Of a DNA stretch of 64,000 bases, positions 31,996 to 44,100 are shown piece after piece. The translations under genes were made by a program, and so were the position numbers. The notes under the pieces were generated by a model that made no database searches, was not told the DNA's origin, and was given only the letters and a program-made list of their open reading frames with translations. Origin of the DNA: Jaapia argillacea MUCL 33604 (Eukaryota; Basidiomycota; Agaricomycetes; Jaapiales; Jaapiaceae); assembly GCA_000697665.1 (NCBI GenBank), contig KL197720.1, positions 1,115,987 through 1,179,986 of the forward strand, given 5' to 3'. Numbering within the stretch: position 1 is the stretch's first letter; each line of letters opens with the position of its first letter.

Positions 31996-32775
31996 ATGGT
32001 AAGCCCAACTGTCTCAGATCTCTCTTCGGATTTGTTGTTAACATTTCAGTAGTCCGTTACATTGCACACCACCCACGGAGACTTGAAGGTGGGGTACACT
32101 CCTCTCAACTTCTCAGTGGGCTGACGTGGAGGGTTTCAACCAGATCGAGGTATTTTGTGAAGCAGTGCCAAAAACTGCAGAGGTATGCCCTTCAACCCCG
32201 GTCCTGCATCAAAATCATTGATGTTCTATCGGTGACAGAATTTTCTTGCCCTATGTGCCTCGAACTATTATGATAACTGTATATTCCACCGAAATATCAA
32301 GGGTTTCATGGTCCAAACAGGGGATCCCACCGGGACCGGCAAGGGCGGGCAGAGTATATGGGGAAAGCCTTTCGCTGATGAGATCAGATCCACCTTGAAG
32401 GCACCCTCTCCTCCCCTCCATGACATTGCCCCATCACGAACTCACCTCTTCCTTCTCAGTTTAACGCTCGTGGTGTCGTAGCGATGGCGAACGCCGGGCC
32501 GGACTCGAACAAATCGCAATTTTTCATGACGTACGCCAAGCAAGCTCACTTGGACGGAAAATACACCATCTTTGGGAAAGTCATCGATGGTGCTGATTCT
32601 ACTCTGGATGCGATGGAACGCGTCCCCGTCACGAACAAGAATAGGCCACTCACCGAAATCAAGCTCACACATGTATGTCTTATGGATCTCCTCACTTTTC
32701 AATCACTTAGCATCCTCGTGCTAGATCACCATCCATGCGAATCCCATCGCGGATGCCCAGCTTCGCCCATCATAG
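31996..32775 (+). CDS. CYP10: Cyclophilin-type peptidyl-prolyl isomerase (PPIL3/Cyp10)
   Basis: Small cyclophilin that isomerises peptidyl-prolyl bonds; the PPIL3 subfamily is spliceosome-associated. The first exon is only the ATG (31996-31998); after a 54-nt intron the protein continues [12 protein letters not shown], then [31 protein letters not shown] and [17 protein letters not shown]. These carry the catalytic region ([11 protein letters not shown]) and the family signature with Cys-rich [13 protein letters not shown]. Further exons give [47 protein letters not shown] and [13 protein letters not shown], and the last exon [16 protein letters not shown]. The stop is at 32773-32775. Total length ~165 residues fits the family. 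The KPFADE form replaces the KFEDE of many members, a small change. Confidence 0.92.
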
Positions 32776-33828
32776 ATGTCCGTGTAGCCCCACCACTTGT
32801 ATTCTGACGTGCCCATTGTATCTCTTCTTGGGTGATATCCTGACTGTCATTATTTGTGTGGAGGCATCTCTTCGTTCTCAGAACCCCGCGACAATTATGC
32901 AACGCTGCTTTCCCAACGGGGTAGCTTGACTGTACGTTTGGCATGGGTGGCGGCCAATCGGACGAACGAACCTTTTGCGCGGAGACAAAGCACATGCTTG
33001 AAGCCTTGTGGTGATGGAGATTCATGCCTTGCCTGCAGCCAGGCACAGCCCGCATAGCAAGGCGGAGTTCTGTGCTCACTTAGCCTTGTCCGAAGATCGC
33101 AGCAGCGAAGGTTGCTCATCCCGAATTCCTAATTATGTAACTTCCGTGTCAATACCGCAGAATAACCGTCCCCAGATCTGGGTGCATAATCGCGGAGATA
33201 GAAAACAATCTGGGATAATCAGCATCCGAACCTCTGGTTTGGGTTTGCTCTGAAGGTGATAGAATAAGTGATTGGCAGGCTGCACAGCACTGGGCATCCC
33301 TGGGTTCGTCAACGTGAGGTTGGTGGCGCGCTAGCTGGCCATGTGGAGCAACAGGTGAGGACGGTATTATTTGTCAACCGTCGGTATTGCAATAGGCCAC
33401 TTGGAATTCTATGGAACGTTTATTGTGCCACCGAAACTCCATTCGATCCCAGTCCCCGCGCAGGTCACGATACGGTATGGTAGTGAGGAAGTCGGCAGTA
33501 CGATAAAGGTAATGAGGTCAAAAACATCCAGTCTGGGTCGGAGGTTGGCCGAGCATTCCACTGAAACCCTTCTGGACTTCATTGCATGTATACGTATAGG
33601 TATGTATATGGATGCAGAGAGGTGCCTAATTTGTCGGGATAAAGTGGGAGCCAACCGATGGAAATCGAGGCGGCGTAGAACAATTTCATCTTTCCTTTTG
33701 GAAAGCATCCCTGCCGTTCAACTGCATCGCACGACCCAGCCAACATGTCACGCCGCTACGCGGAATAAGGAATCACGCTCCGAGGTGCATCAGTTCCGAG
33801 GTAGCCGGAAGCAAGAGGAAATCATGCC
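32776..33828. other. Convergent intergenic region, no gene seen
   Basis: About 1 kb between the cyclophilin stop and the F-box gene stop. A plus-strand frame 33371-33955 runs into the antisense of the F-box gene and shows no conserved content. Confidence 0.5.
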
Positions 33829-35369
33829 CTATGCACTCAACCAAAACTCTCGCATACTCCGACCCATATCCTCCGATAACCCGACAGGCACTTTCCTGGA
33901 ACCAACTTCCTTGATCTCCCACCACGAACACTTGTGGCCAGCCAATGGCCAGTGAAGCTCCACGTAGCGGACGGACGGCGTCAGTCGAGCGATTTCGCAT
34001 AGCAGGATGGGTTGTAATTGTCGATTGATAAACTCGAAGAAGTAAGCATACTCTCCTTCGCAATGCAGGGACAGGTACGTTATCGGCAGTCGGCCGAGGA
34101 GGGGAGGGAGCCTGGCCTGTAAACCGCAATGTTGAATTTGAGTCCGATTGTATTTCAAATAGGATGTTGGGACATACCAGCGTATCGAAAGTGTGCTCGA
34201 TGTTTCGCGGTTCCGCAAAATTCATGTGAAGGAATCGCAAACTCGGCACTGTCCGAGCAAATGCAGCGTAAAACCTCTCATTCAGAGTCGGATCCAGAGT
34301 GAATGAAAGTACGGAAGGGTCAGCACGCCGCAGGAAGTCGAGAAAGAACTGAGTCGTCCCGTTGGAGGCAGAAATCATATACTCCTGTTGAATCAGGATA
34401 AGGGTCATGCGTCTCAGATAGAGAAAGACCACTGACCTCCCCCCATCTTCCGCCTTTGTATGTCAGTTCCAAACGGTGAACTGGGCAGACGAGCAAGGGA
34501 TTGCGAAGGTTGTTGATATGGCATCGAAGATACTGAAGGCGAGGCCAACATTTTGCTGGCTGACGATGAGGACTCGGTTGAAATGGTTGATCCTGAGTCC
34601 AGCCACCAGTGAAATTATCCAACTGCAGATTTCGAACATTCGGACAAACGTGGAAAAGCATCTCGAGTCGGACGACTGACCCCCCAACTCGAAGGGTGTG
34701 TACATTCGGCCAACTTGGGAAATCATCGATTCCCCCGGCACGGAAATGGATGTGATCGAGAGTGAGATCCTCTAACGTTGAAGCGAAGGGCAGGAGGGAA
34801 TCGGAAAGTGTCTCCCTGAGGAATATACCGTCCACATGTATGCGGCGAAGTTTGCGGCCGCTCATGTGGCGTATCATTTCCATGGAACGGTCACCCATAC
34901 CCGAGAAGTGAACCTGTGTGAGTCGGTGGCACCGAATCAGGACGTCAGCGAGCGCTGGCTCCCTGTTCAGGAGGCCCTCTAGGTCGTCCATATAAATGTC
35001 CTGGAGGTTGGAAGCGTGCTCCAGGACACGACAGACGAGGTGAATGAACTTGAACGGAAGTTCCGCCCGCACTTGATGTAACTTGATACCCCCAATCGTA
35101 CAGCGTCTAGCACTTTCGTAGAACCAGGCGTCGATGGTGACGGTGAGCTTCTTCAGCAACGGAATTCGCTGGGATGGGTCGTCCAGCATAAATTCGCAAA
35201 ACTGGCGAATTTGGTCATTGTCTCGATTCAGATGCACTGAAGACAAAAGGAAGGGAGTGACAATGACTTGAGCAGCACGGGAGGTGGCGACTATCCTCGC
35301 AAGATCTTCTTGGGCGAGGAAAGAAAAGATGGGGCAAAGGACGTCGAGGTGGAGATGTAGGAAATTCAT
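33829..35369 (-). CDS. F-box protein with leucine-rich C-terminal region
   Basis: Starts at 35367-35369 with a short N-terminal F-box: HLHLDVLCPIFSFLAQEDLA followed by RIVATSRAAQVIVTPFLLSS. This would link Skp1/Cullin ubiquitin ligase to a substrate. The remaining ~440 residues have irregular leucine-rich strands (LTQVHFSGMGDRSM, LEDLTLDHIHF, VHTLRVGG, VRNLQLDNF) typical of the very numerous basidiomycete F-box/LRR-like proteins. Two introns (near 34390-34440 and 34132-34190) join WGE to EYMISASN and FDTL to ARLPPLLGRL. It ends MREFWLSA with stop 33829-33831. The substrate cannot be inferred. The family expands rapidly in mushrooms, so a one-to-one ortholog may not exist. Confidence 0.75.
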
Positions 35370-36038
35370 GTTACGGCGGCCGTGACCAGTCCTGCATGGT
35401 CTGATTAAAAATCCTTCAAATGGTCGGCTAAGGTGTCACCTTCAACAACATACAACGACGGTGGAATGGAGTCGCTGGAGAAGTAGGGGAGTTATGGTGG
35501 AGGGGATGGCAATGGGGATAGTCTGCGAAAAGTGTACGGTATCATATCCAACATTATATCCGCCTGGGAGTGCAGATTGCCGTAAGCTTGACCAATTGGT
35601 TTAAGCAGACGGAGGTACGCACCAGGCATCCTTGTTCTTCGAAGTTCTGAATCGAGTCCGAATGGAGCAAATTGTCACGAGTAAAGTTAGCAATGAAGCG
35701 ACATAGACACGAGAGATCCACGTGGAGCCCAAAAAAGCCGGGATTTTTTCAGTAAGCCGAAGTGTGAGATTATTCGTGTGGGTGGACATCATCGCTGTGT
35801 AAGAAGTGGATGAATCTACAAACCCTGCAGGAGCTCCTGCAGGTGGAAGGCTGTCTATTGAGACCAGCTGATGATGGTGTGCACCAGAGAAACAAGGGAG
35901 TTGCCGCGACAGTTTGGGCTACTCGGCGATAGACAAGGATAGACAGCGAACATCGAAAGCGAACCATGATTGACGACTCCTAAAATACACCAAACCCCGT
36001 ATAGGAACTTTCAAACTCTACGCATGCTATCGCGGATG
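35370..36038. other. Intergenic with possible small membrane ORF and a 20-bp palindrome
   Basis: On the minus strand an ATG near 35789 opens a 63-codon frame (down to 35601) with one hydrophobic segment (VYVASLLTLLVTICSI) and a basic tail. It could be a small membrane protein, but there is no homology I recognise. A perfect palindrome lies at 35824-35843. Confidence 0.35.
35824..35843. repeat. Perfect 20-bp palindrome
   Basis: CCTGCAGGAGCTCCTGCAGG equals its own reverse complement, with no loop. It lies upstream of the minus-strand F-box gene and in no confirmed coding exon. Confidence 0.9.
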
Positions 36039-37438
36039 TCAGCGCTTGATGAAACCAACCAGTTCTTTCTGCAACTCTCTCTGTCGGCGAGCCCTTTCGA
36101 GGCTTTCAATACTTCGTAAATCAAAAACGACGTCACGCGTCTTTCCGAAATAGACCTAGATGTAGGAGAGCGTGTGTCAATCCTGAAGGTCTCCGTTCTG
36201 AACGCGCAGGGTGCAAGTGAATTGAAACATGCCTCCTGCAAAAGATTCCGCATCTTAATTTCCATCTCTTCGATCATCCTGCCTGTATTCGCGATATGGG
36301 ACTCCTGATTCTGTAATGGCCAATCTTGTTCTGTCTAATTCCGAACCCAACCCCATAAGCAACGACAATAGTCAACAATCGTGGAGCGTGGTGGACGTGA
36401 GTACTTATTGACTGACCTGTCTCGTCATACTCCCGCTCAGCGATACCTCACCTTCCTTCCTAGCACCGGATCCTGATCCGACTGGCTCAGGAGCGGCTTT
36501 TTTGAAAGGTCCGTTATCCGGAGGTGAATCGGAGTTGGATCGGGTAACCAACTGGAGCATAATGGTCGACGTGAGCTTATAATGCGCTTGACGTCCCCGC
36601 TCCGCAGCTTCAAATACGTGAATCGAATCCCAAGATCCAGAAGGTTCGGTAGGCGTGGTTGGTACTAGTGCTACAGATCGCATTGGGTGTCAGTGAGTCA
36701 ACAGGTCACATCGTGGAGAATCAAATGGAGAGAGGAGTCGGGGGCCGCATATACTAACCTTTCTTGAGAAGAACGACACCCGCGAATCCACCATCGTCCA
36801 AATCCCATAGAAAGACTGACGAGACTCCTCCTTCATAGTACCTATCTTCCGATTCAAGGGTAAGTTCTTGAATGTCACCACGATTCAACGCACATTTCTC
36901 GATATGTATCAAACGCCTCATTGGCTTTGATTTCCAATTGTCGAAGTCTCGGAGTCGGGACCGTGCCATCATCTAAGGGAGGTTCGTATTCATTTGACCA
37001 CGGTGACCTGCAGATCGTCTCCGAGTGAGTATAAAATCTATCAGCTCGGACCTTACGACTATGATAACAAATCTGATGCACGGCTCGATCCCGTCGTCCG
37101 TCATTCATCTCGTCAGAAGTTCCCAACGGAAAGTCACGAGGCAATCAACCGAGCACACCCCACCACCACCGCCATCACCACCATCACACACCCACATTCA
37201 TCAATCCACCCATCTTGGTCGCTCACCTATAACTTTCTCCATCACGATTATAATCGCAAGCTAGGTATTCTCGTCCCGTAGACCGGTCGGTCCTGAGCTT
37301 GAGTGGTTGATCAACGCTACCGAGGAGATCATCTGCGTAATCAGGGCAGATTCCGACGAGTGCTGCAACGTTCTCCTCTACGTGTGTTGGAGGAAGACGT
37401 CGCATTAGATCGAGCATCGAGTCGACGAGATCGCCCAT
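36039..37438 (-). CDS. CAP2: F-actin-capping protein subunit beta
   Basis: Beta subunit of the CapZ heterodimer that caps actin barbed ends in cortical patches. From ATG 37436-37438: [130 protein letters not shown] and LSGSMTRQ. An intron whose acceptor is CATTACAG continues [19 protein letters not shown], then RNLLQE. A GC-AG intron (36156-36232) leads to [15 protein letters not shown] and the end ELVGFIKR, stop 36039-36041. Order and spacing match the conserved CAPZB family throughout. It is the last of three consecutive minus-strand genes (bHLH, Tan1, this one), each with its own upstream spacer. Confidence 0.95.
36156..36232 (-). other. GC-AG intron in the capping protein beta gene
   Basis: A 77-nt phase-0 intron, donor CAGGAG|GCATGT and acceptor CATCTAG|GTC. 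It joins LLQE to VYFGKTRD, a join conserved in CAPZB. The only close GT (two bases later) shifts the frame and runs into a stop. Confidence 0.75.
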
Positions 37439-37675
37439 GATGATACTTTATTATCCTTTGAGTGTGCAGGAGCAAGTGAGACCTTTGATAGGGTATGAAT
37501 GAGACGATGGTTGTTGCGCAGAAGGAACAGGTTCAAGCCCACTTCACCATCAACCGTGCTAGCACGTGGTTTTCCAATACGGGAATTACCCCCTCAACTT
37601 CCAAGTGAAGCAGTGGCAGGGGGTCAAGAAAACATCCACAGATACAATAGCACTCCTTTTCGTTCCACTGTCCGC

Positions 37676-39057
37676 TCATGGTGAATCCTCCACCAGCATC
37701 TCACCCTCCTTCTCCCTCTCCCGAATATCTCCAACCCTCCCATCGCCTTCCCGAAACTTCACCTCCTCATTCTTCGTATTGGCAATCTCCATAACATTAA
37801 ACTTTTGCAATTGATAATAGTCCTCTACCACACTCATTCCACAAACGCTCTATACCCCCGCAGAAACAACATTAGTCCAAGAGTAATAGTTATGAAAGAA
37901 ATGGATTTCAGTTGAACGTACCCTGAAAAGCTCGACGAGAACGAACACGTCAGGATCTGACAGGTCGACTTTGTGTTGTGAAGGAATGCAAGCTACCACC
38001 TCTTGGATAATACTGTCCCGAGAAATGGTATTATGGTGCCGGCTCCGGATCTCTATCTTATACTATCATCATCAAAGAAAAAGACACAATGAGCTCTGCA
38101 GTCCAGGTGACATAAAATGAAACCAACGGTATAAATCTTGTCTGATCGATTCTCAAAGAAAGGTAAAATCACTCGGCGGCATAAGCCCTTGATCTCAGGG
38201 ATGTTAGCCACACATGCCGAGGACACGGGAGTCAAACGTTGTGTGAACCTATTTCGCAATAAACGACAAGGTCAAGTAGGGTGGCATTAGATGGAGACGA
38301 CAGAGACACACCGTGTATGTGTAATACCCGTCCGTAGAACATTTTCCACGTGTTTACGAACGAGCGCGACAGGGTCAACAGGGGATTTGCACCCTATGAA
38401 AACCACTGGTAACATTCACGCCCAAAGCTCTCGAGTCAATAACCAAAGACAGGTGATCACCGGTGGAGGAGAACCCACGCACCACAAGATGTATTGGTCT
38501 GACAATTCGCTGCAGGAATGAAAGTAACATTAGATCAAAAGGGTCCAATCTTGGACCACAAACGAACCTACCGAACCTTGAACCTTTCGCTTTCCTAGGT
38601 TTCTTCATCTTCTCCACCTCCCTCCTAACCTGTTCTTCCAAACTCAATTCCTCATCCCCCTCATCATCGTCCTCGTCCTCGCCAACATCCCCCAGTTCTT
38701 CAGACGAAGGCCACATCTCATCAGCCAACTACAGCAAACACCCCCCCCCACACACGAATAAATTAAAGTTAATCCAAAGGAGAGAATGAGAAGACGAACC
38801 GACTCGAAAACATCATACAACTCTCCAACCACTTGTTTCTCTTTACCCCTCACACAAGTTACCCATACACCTGGTCCGTCAACTGTGCGTTTACCCCAGA
38901 TCGGCGTACCATCCTATATAAATCCCAACAAAAACTTAAGTTGGCAGAATCACTTGAGATACTGGGCGAGAGGACGGCGTACATGTCGATACCTCTTCCT
39001 CTTATCTCGATCACCTCCACCTTTACTTCCCGATTTTCTCTTATTTCCTTCTGACAT
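37676..39057 (-). CDS. TAN1: THUMP-domain tRNA acetylation factor Tan1 (THUMPD1)
   Basis: Adaptor that binds tRNA and helps the Kre33/NAT10 acetyltransferase make N4-acetylcytidine at position 12 of tRNA-Ser and tRNA-Leu. Start at 39055-39057: MSEGNKRKSGSKGG, a basic tail with KRKRYRH, then GTPIWGKRTVDGPGVWVTCVRG and KQVVGELYDVFES. An acidic insert (GEDEDDDEGDEELSLEEQ) and a Lys-rich stretch follow. The THUMP region includes RFTQRLTPVSSACVAN, YRIEIRSRHHNTISRDSII, HKVDLSDPDVFVLVELF, SVCGMSVVEDYYQLQKFNVME. These last motifs are diagnostic. It ends EMLVEDSP with TGA at 37676-37678. Several short introns lie between these blocks. The acidic insert is lineage-typical rather than functional as far as I can tell. 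Confidence 0.9.
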
Positions 39058-39604
39058 CCTTCCACCTGATAAGAATTCGTTCCTCACAGACAAGCGGGCA
39101 GGTTTAATCCGTTCGACTCGCGTAGATTTTCCTTCACAGAGGGCGAAATCCGAGGATCCACGTCGACAAGCAAGATCCCAGATAATCTTCCGCAGATCAG
39201 GCACTCCCGAGATATGTCTTGGCACGATTCGGGGAACCTACGCCAGATAGCCTCAGATAACTGGCTATAACTAGATTGCAGTCGTCGATGGCTGGGATCA
39301 AGGATGGATTGGAGACGCCGGTATTCTATTTGTTCACCGAGTTATCTGTAGTGTAGACATTTCGGAGCACGTCGAGCAAAGGCGAAGGAGTCAACTACGA
39401 ATGATATGATATGATAATGCCAATCCACCCAGATTCCAATACCATAGAACACGACAATTCGACGAAAAAGAGGGTACAACAAGTAAAATAAACTAACAAC
39501 ACAACACCACGCGTATACCTGGTCAGCGCTAAACCATCGTACATCCATCCATCAACCCAGCCACAACAACCGGGGTAATCAAAATAGCTGGAGAGAGCAA
39601 GAGA
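39058..39604. other. Intergenic between two minus-strand genes
   Basis: About 550 bp between the Tan1 start and the bHLH stop. No conserved frame; it should hold the Tan1 promoter and the bHLH 3' UTR. Confidence 0.5.
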
Positions 39605-41170
39605 TTATAAATCTTCATCACTCTCCCCACCTTCCTGCTCCCCTTCCTCCCCCTCCCCCTCCCCATCACCGATATCAACATCCCCCGTCCCTCCACCCCA
39701 TTCTCTCTCCCACAATGGTTTCCCATCTGGACCTACAATCCTTGGCATTAGCTCCATTCCAAATGAATGGGTCGACGAGAGAAGGAGGGGGCGTAGCAGG
39801 GCTCGCGATCAAAGCAGATGATATTGGTGGGAACGGGAATGATTGGGAATGAAATGGCGTTATGGAAGAAAGTCTCACCTAACCGAGTCTGCGAAGGCAT
39901 TAACGCAGGATGAGCAGGGAACAACATCGACCTAGCCCGTTGCAGTCTCGTGAGTAAGACCGTCCGGTCCGAGAGGAGGTCCTGGATATAATCTATCGCT
40001 GTTGAGGACGCCCCAAATTCAGCACCAGCGCAGGCAAGGGCGAAGAGATAAGAAGAGGAGACACCGACTCTTCTGCAATACAACGTTCTCACTCCTCGGT
40101 CCAGCCCTCCCATCAGCCCTCTCCCCATCTTCCACATTACCATTCCCGTTCGCACCCTTCTTGCCCCTCCTCTTCCCCTTCTTCGCTCCCTTGTCGCTCT
40201 CCACCTTCTCCCCATTCTTCTTAGCCAACCTAGCCTCTTCTTCCTCCTTCTTGATCGCTTCTCGTAAAGCAGGCACCGTATCACAAAGAGCTTCGTACCC
40301 CCGTCGGATATTCGCACGGCGTTTCTGTTCTGATTGGATATGATTTGCTTTCTTTTGGGATGCGGTTAGGAGTGGTGGTTTGGATGGAGGGGGACGCAGC
40401 GTCGATGTCGTTGATGTCGAGGAGCCGGAAACTGAACCGGAGCGTTGCGAAGAGGAGGTGGATGAACGCGAAGGTGCCGGAGCGGATTGTGAAATATGAT
40501 GATGGTGTGATGATGGTACCGTTGAAGATCTAGAGAGGAGGGTAGTGGGCGCTGGCGACGATCTTCGCCGTTTGTTACTAGCTAACATAGTGTCGTCCGT
40601 GGAACCCCTTTTCGGTTTAGGGTGCGGGATGCCATTCGATGGAGGGGGTGTAGGCGTGGACTGCGATGATGAGGGAGGTTGGACTCGGAATTGGGTATGA
40701 GATGGTGCGATGTGATTTAGGATCGAGGAGTAGGAGTTAATGGGTGGTTGATGGACATTGGGATTTGGATACGAGGAGAACAAAGTTTGGGTGAGGTTCA
40801 ACTGCGAGGAACTAGAAGCCAAATTTGAAGACGAAGAAGAGGATGGAGGGATGCCATTCGAAAATACTGGGCTGTCTTGTATCCTCGTCCGCGATTGGTC
40901 CCCATTCAGACTGGGGGTATAACTGCTCGCACTGGAACTGCCGCTACTCCAAGCGTCGGACCTATCCCTGTCCCTATCCCCGTCCAGGGCCATTAAATCC
41001 TTCGTAGCCTTGGCCAGCTTTCCTTCTCCAGCCACAGGCAAGTCGCCGACGATTTCCTGGGCATAGCCTACCCATTCTGCGGGTAAGCTGGAGCCTGAGT
41101 AGTCGCCATAATCGATGGAGGACAAGAAGGACTGAAAGGCATGAGATTCAGTTGGACTCAGGAGCGGCAT
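39605..41170 (-). CDS. bHLH transcription factor (Ino4-like)
   Basis: Starts at 41168-41170 (MPLLSPTESHAFQSFLSS). The first ~250 residues are Ser/Pro-rich and disordered, with KRRR motifs. The DNA-binding segment reads SQKKANHIQSEQKRRANIRR, with the basic-region H, E and R that read E-boxes, then helix 1 YEALCDTVPAL. The loop is enlarged by a Lys/Gly-rich insert (KKGKRRGKKG, ~50 residues). Helix 2 follows: SENVVLQKTIDYIQDLLSDRTVLLTRL, split by an intron that restores Thr. The last exon after GTAG is Gly/Glu/Asp-rich and ends GESDEDL, TAA 39605-39607. The subclass resembles fungal Ino4-like factors that act in heterodimers controlling lipid or growth genes (inference). Paralogs across Agaricomycotina usually share the long charged loop. 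Confidence 0.85.
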
Positions 41171-44100
41171 TGGACCAGAGTAACAGAGAGTATAATATGT
41201 ATCTCAAGTAGACTGGCGGGGGAAGGTCCATGTGATAATCCAGGTTGTCCTTTTAGTACTGCGATGCGCAATCCAATCTGGTCCATCATGCCACGTGGCC
41301 GTAGCCGCCCTTATGGCACCGCCGGCAACGGAGTACCCGGCATCCGGTGACAGGTCAGATGTGCCACTCGTCGTCTTCGTCTCTCCCGTCGGGCGCGCGT
41401 CCAGCGTCCACCATTCTTTCCAGCGTTCTTTCTGCGGCCAACCTGTCAATCCAACTGCTCAATCCATCCACAGTTTAGCACATGAAATCCACAGCGATCA
41501 GCAACGCACTGCGCCTGAGCTCTCCAAATCGGTGAAATCAATTCATGTCTCTCGGAGACTCCCTGCGCTGCACGCGTTGACGACCAAAGATTCCCGATCC
41601 ACCACATCGGTAGGCTCGTCGGTGGTGATCTTGACAAACTCCATTTTAGTACCCCGGCTCATCCTCCACCCGGGCATCTCCCCGACGCTCTGCAAATCAT
41701 CCTTGCGTGTTCGTTCTCACCTTGGCACTTGCACGGATATGCCATTGAATCTGTCAACCATGAAACCTCAATCTCACGATGTTTGATCGTTACCCCACAC
41801 GATCGTGTGCTGCACTTGAAAGAGAAGTTCTCGCTGTCGTTGCCAGGTCCAGGTGATCTCCCTTTTACTGAAACATGATCATGACATCACCCTCATCTCG
41901 CTCTCCCTTCGTTCGTCTGACTTTGAAGTCGCAAAACAGAAAACCCGTTTGTCCTTCTAGTTCTTTTTTTTTGCCAGTGGATAGACGTCATGTCATCCCG
42001 ACAGTAATCTTTCCCTGGTTTCACTTGCACGCGACACCATCTGCACCGAATTTCTTCGCGCCATTGAGAGGACACAATCAAATAACAATCGCCGTTTCTC
42101 CGGGCTCTCTCGCTATCCATGACGTTGGTATTCCCCGCCGCCGCGGCCCTCAGGAGTTCCAAATTGCATCCACAAGGGTCCACACTTTACATGCAACATC
42201 CAACGCAAAGACTACTAGCGCCTCGCCATCACAATCACTTATCTTTCCAACTAGGATCTTTGTAGTTCCCCGACATTAGCGTCCAGGCTACGTCTCGAGC
42301 TCAATTTCATCTCCTGCATATCCCCCGCCGTACGTTGATATCTTCCCAAATTCTCCTCGCACTTCTATAACCCTTTGCTGTTGACCGACATCTCCGCCTA
42401 TAGGTGTTAAACATCCTTCAGGTTGTCAGATCGGTTCCTGAACCCCAACAAACCTCGTCCACATACAAACCATGGCGATCCTGGGTTGTCTTCGAGCTAA
42501 TGTCTCCGACGGTGGTTCAAGCGTGGCTCCCATCAGTCTCCCAAGACATTTTCGACCCAGGCTACTCATACCACCGAAACTCAATCAAGGTGAGACACGG
42601 CCATAACCAGGGACGTTCACACTCACCTTCTTCGAATCGTGGTCCTGGCCCTGCACTATGGTGCTCCTCGAATCCAGGTCCCAGAATTCAGACTACAAAG
42701 ATATGGTACAAATGTCTAGCCATAACCCAAACCCCTCCCAATCCCTCCAGACCCATCTTCAGGTCAATTTCATTCGGAATATACCGTCCATCAAGCACAC
42801 TTCCTGATTGTCCCTCTTGTCCATATCTATGACTTTGTATTGGTGATTGGGACCCTGCGGATTATTTGAATGATGATACTTCATTTGCTCGTGACGGTTC
42901 CTGACCACCAAGCTATCCACTATCCTTTGATTGTACCTTCCTGCGCGATACGTACTGTGATGCACGTTCTTGATCTCCTCCTGTCAATTTCCTTTGCTCC
43001 ATCGCAACTTGGTCCCTGACTTCGAGTAGTAGTAGTAGTAGTTCATTCCTCTTTCACTTGGCTTTCCCTAGTTGTTGACCGCGGCCCTCTCGGCTTTGCA
43101 CAACTTTATGTTACAACTCTCAATCATCGAATGTTGATGCATCCTCACCATCCAACACACGTTCCATACCATCGACTATATTGACACCATCTCCGACAAC
43201 CGTCCCCACCCAACCTCATGCATCACCCCGTCCCGGTCACTCGTTATCTTTCTTGCAATTGGCACTTCGGACGACCAGGTTGCATGGACACATCAACCTT
43301 CAACGAAATTGCAATAGAGGCGAGGCAAGGACTTCTATTGAGCACGAACTGTACCTCGATACGACTTTGCCCAGTCCCGCCGACCGAATCGTGATCCGTT
43401 GATCGAGGGAACAGAGCGAAGGTCGCGGAGAACTCTAAGTAGGCATACGACCCAACATGGAATCTACATATACCGTCTCATCCATCCACACCGAAAAACC
43501 ACCCATCTGGAATCTTGGGCTTATCAGCAGTTCCGGCGGACGGAGATGGCGAGGGCGATCAAAGTACAGCGAAGAGTCTAACGAGAATTTGAAGGGTGAG
43601 GTGTCCGGTGAAGTGACAGTGTAGGATCTACGGCGTCCGCTAGCGTGTCTTGAGGTTGAACCGAATTATGTTGGCGACGAAATGATTCGTCTATGGATGG
43701 AGAAATGAAAGGTGTGAAGGATGAGTGAGATCAGATATCAACAAACACACCACTCGTCCTGGTTGATAGTGGCCAACAGGGCCTCCGAGTTTGAGATGGA
43801 GGTTTATCTGAGCGTTTCAGCCGGAAGACGGAAGATGGAACGTATGTCAAGAGCTGGGAGACGCGAGGGATGGTAGGTAGCAATAAATATGACGTCCAGT
43901 TAGCACGGAGCCTGCTTTGATGCCAGCGGTGTCGATCCCCGAACGTGGCTTCTCCGTGGCAGAATGTATGCGTCCTGAAGGATATCGCGTTTCGGGCCGG
44001 AGCATGCCAAGACTTGGCTTGATGTGTAGGTCGTGGATCCCTGGCCACAGTAGAAGCTGGCGTACCTGAGATCCGCGACGTGGCATGCGAACGGCTTTGA

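Noticed and set aside
33371-33955. A 194-codon plus-strand frame
   Set aside because: It runs into the antisense of the F-box gene, with no conserved content or plausible promoter.
37529-37545. B-box-like GGTTCAAGCCC suggesting a tRNA gene
   Set aside because: The flanking bases do not form a T-stem, and no A box, anticodon arm or acceptor stem can be drawn.
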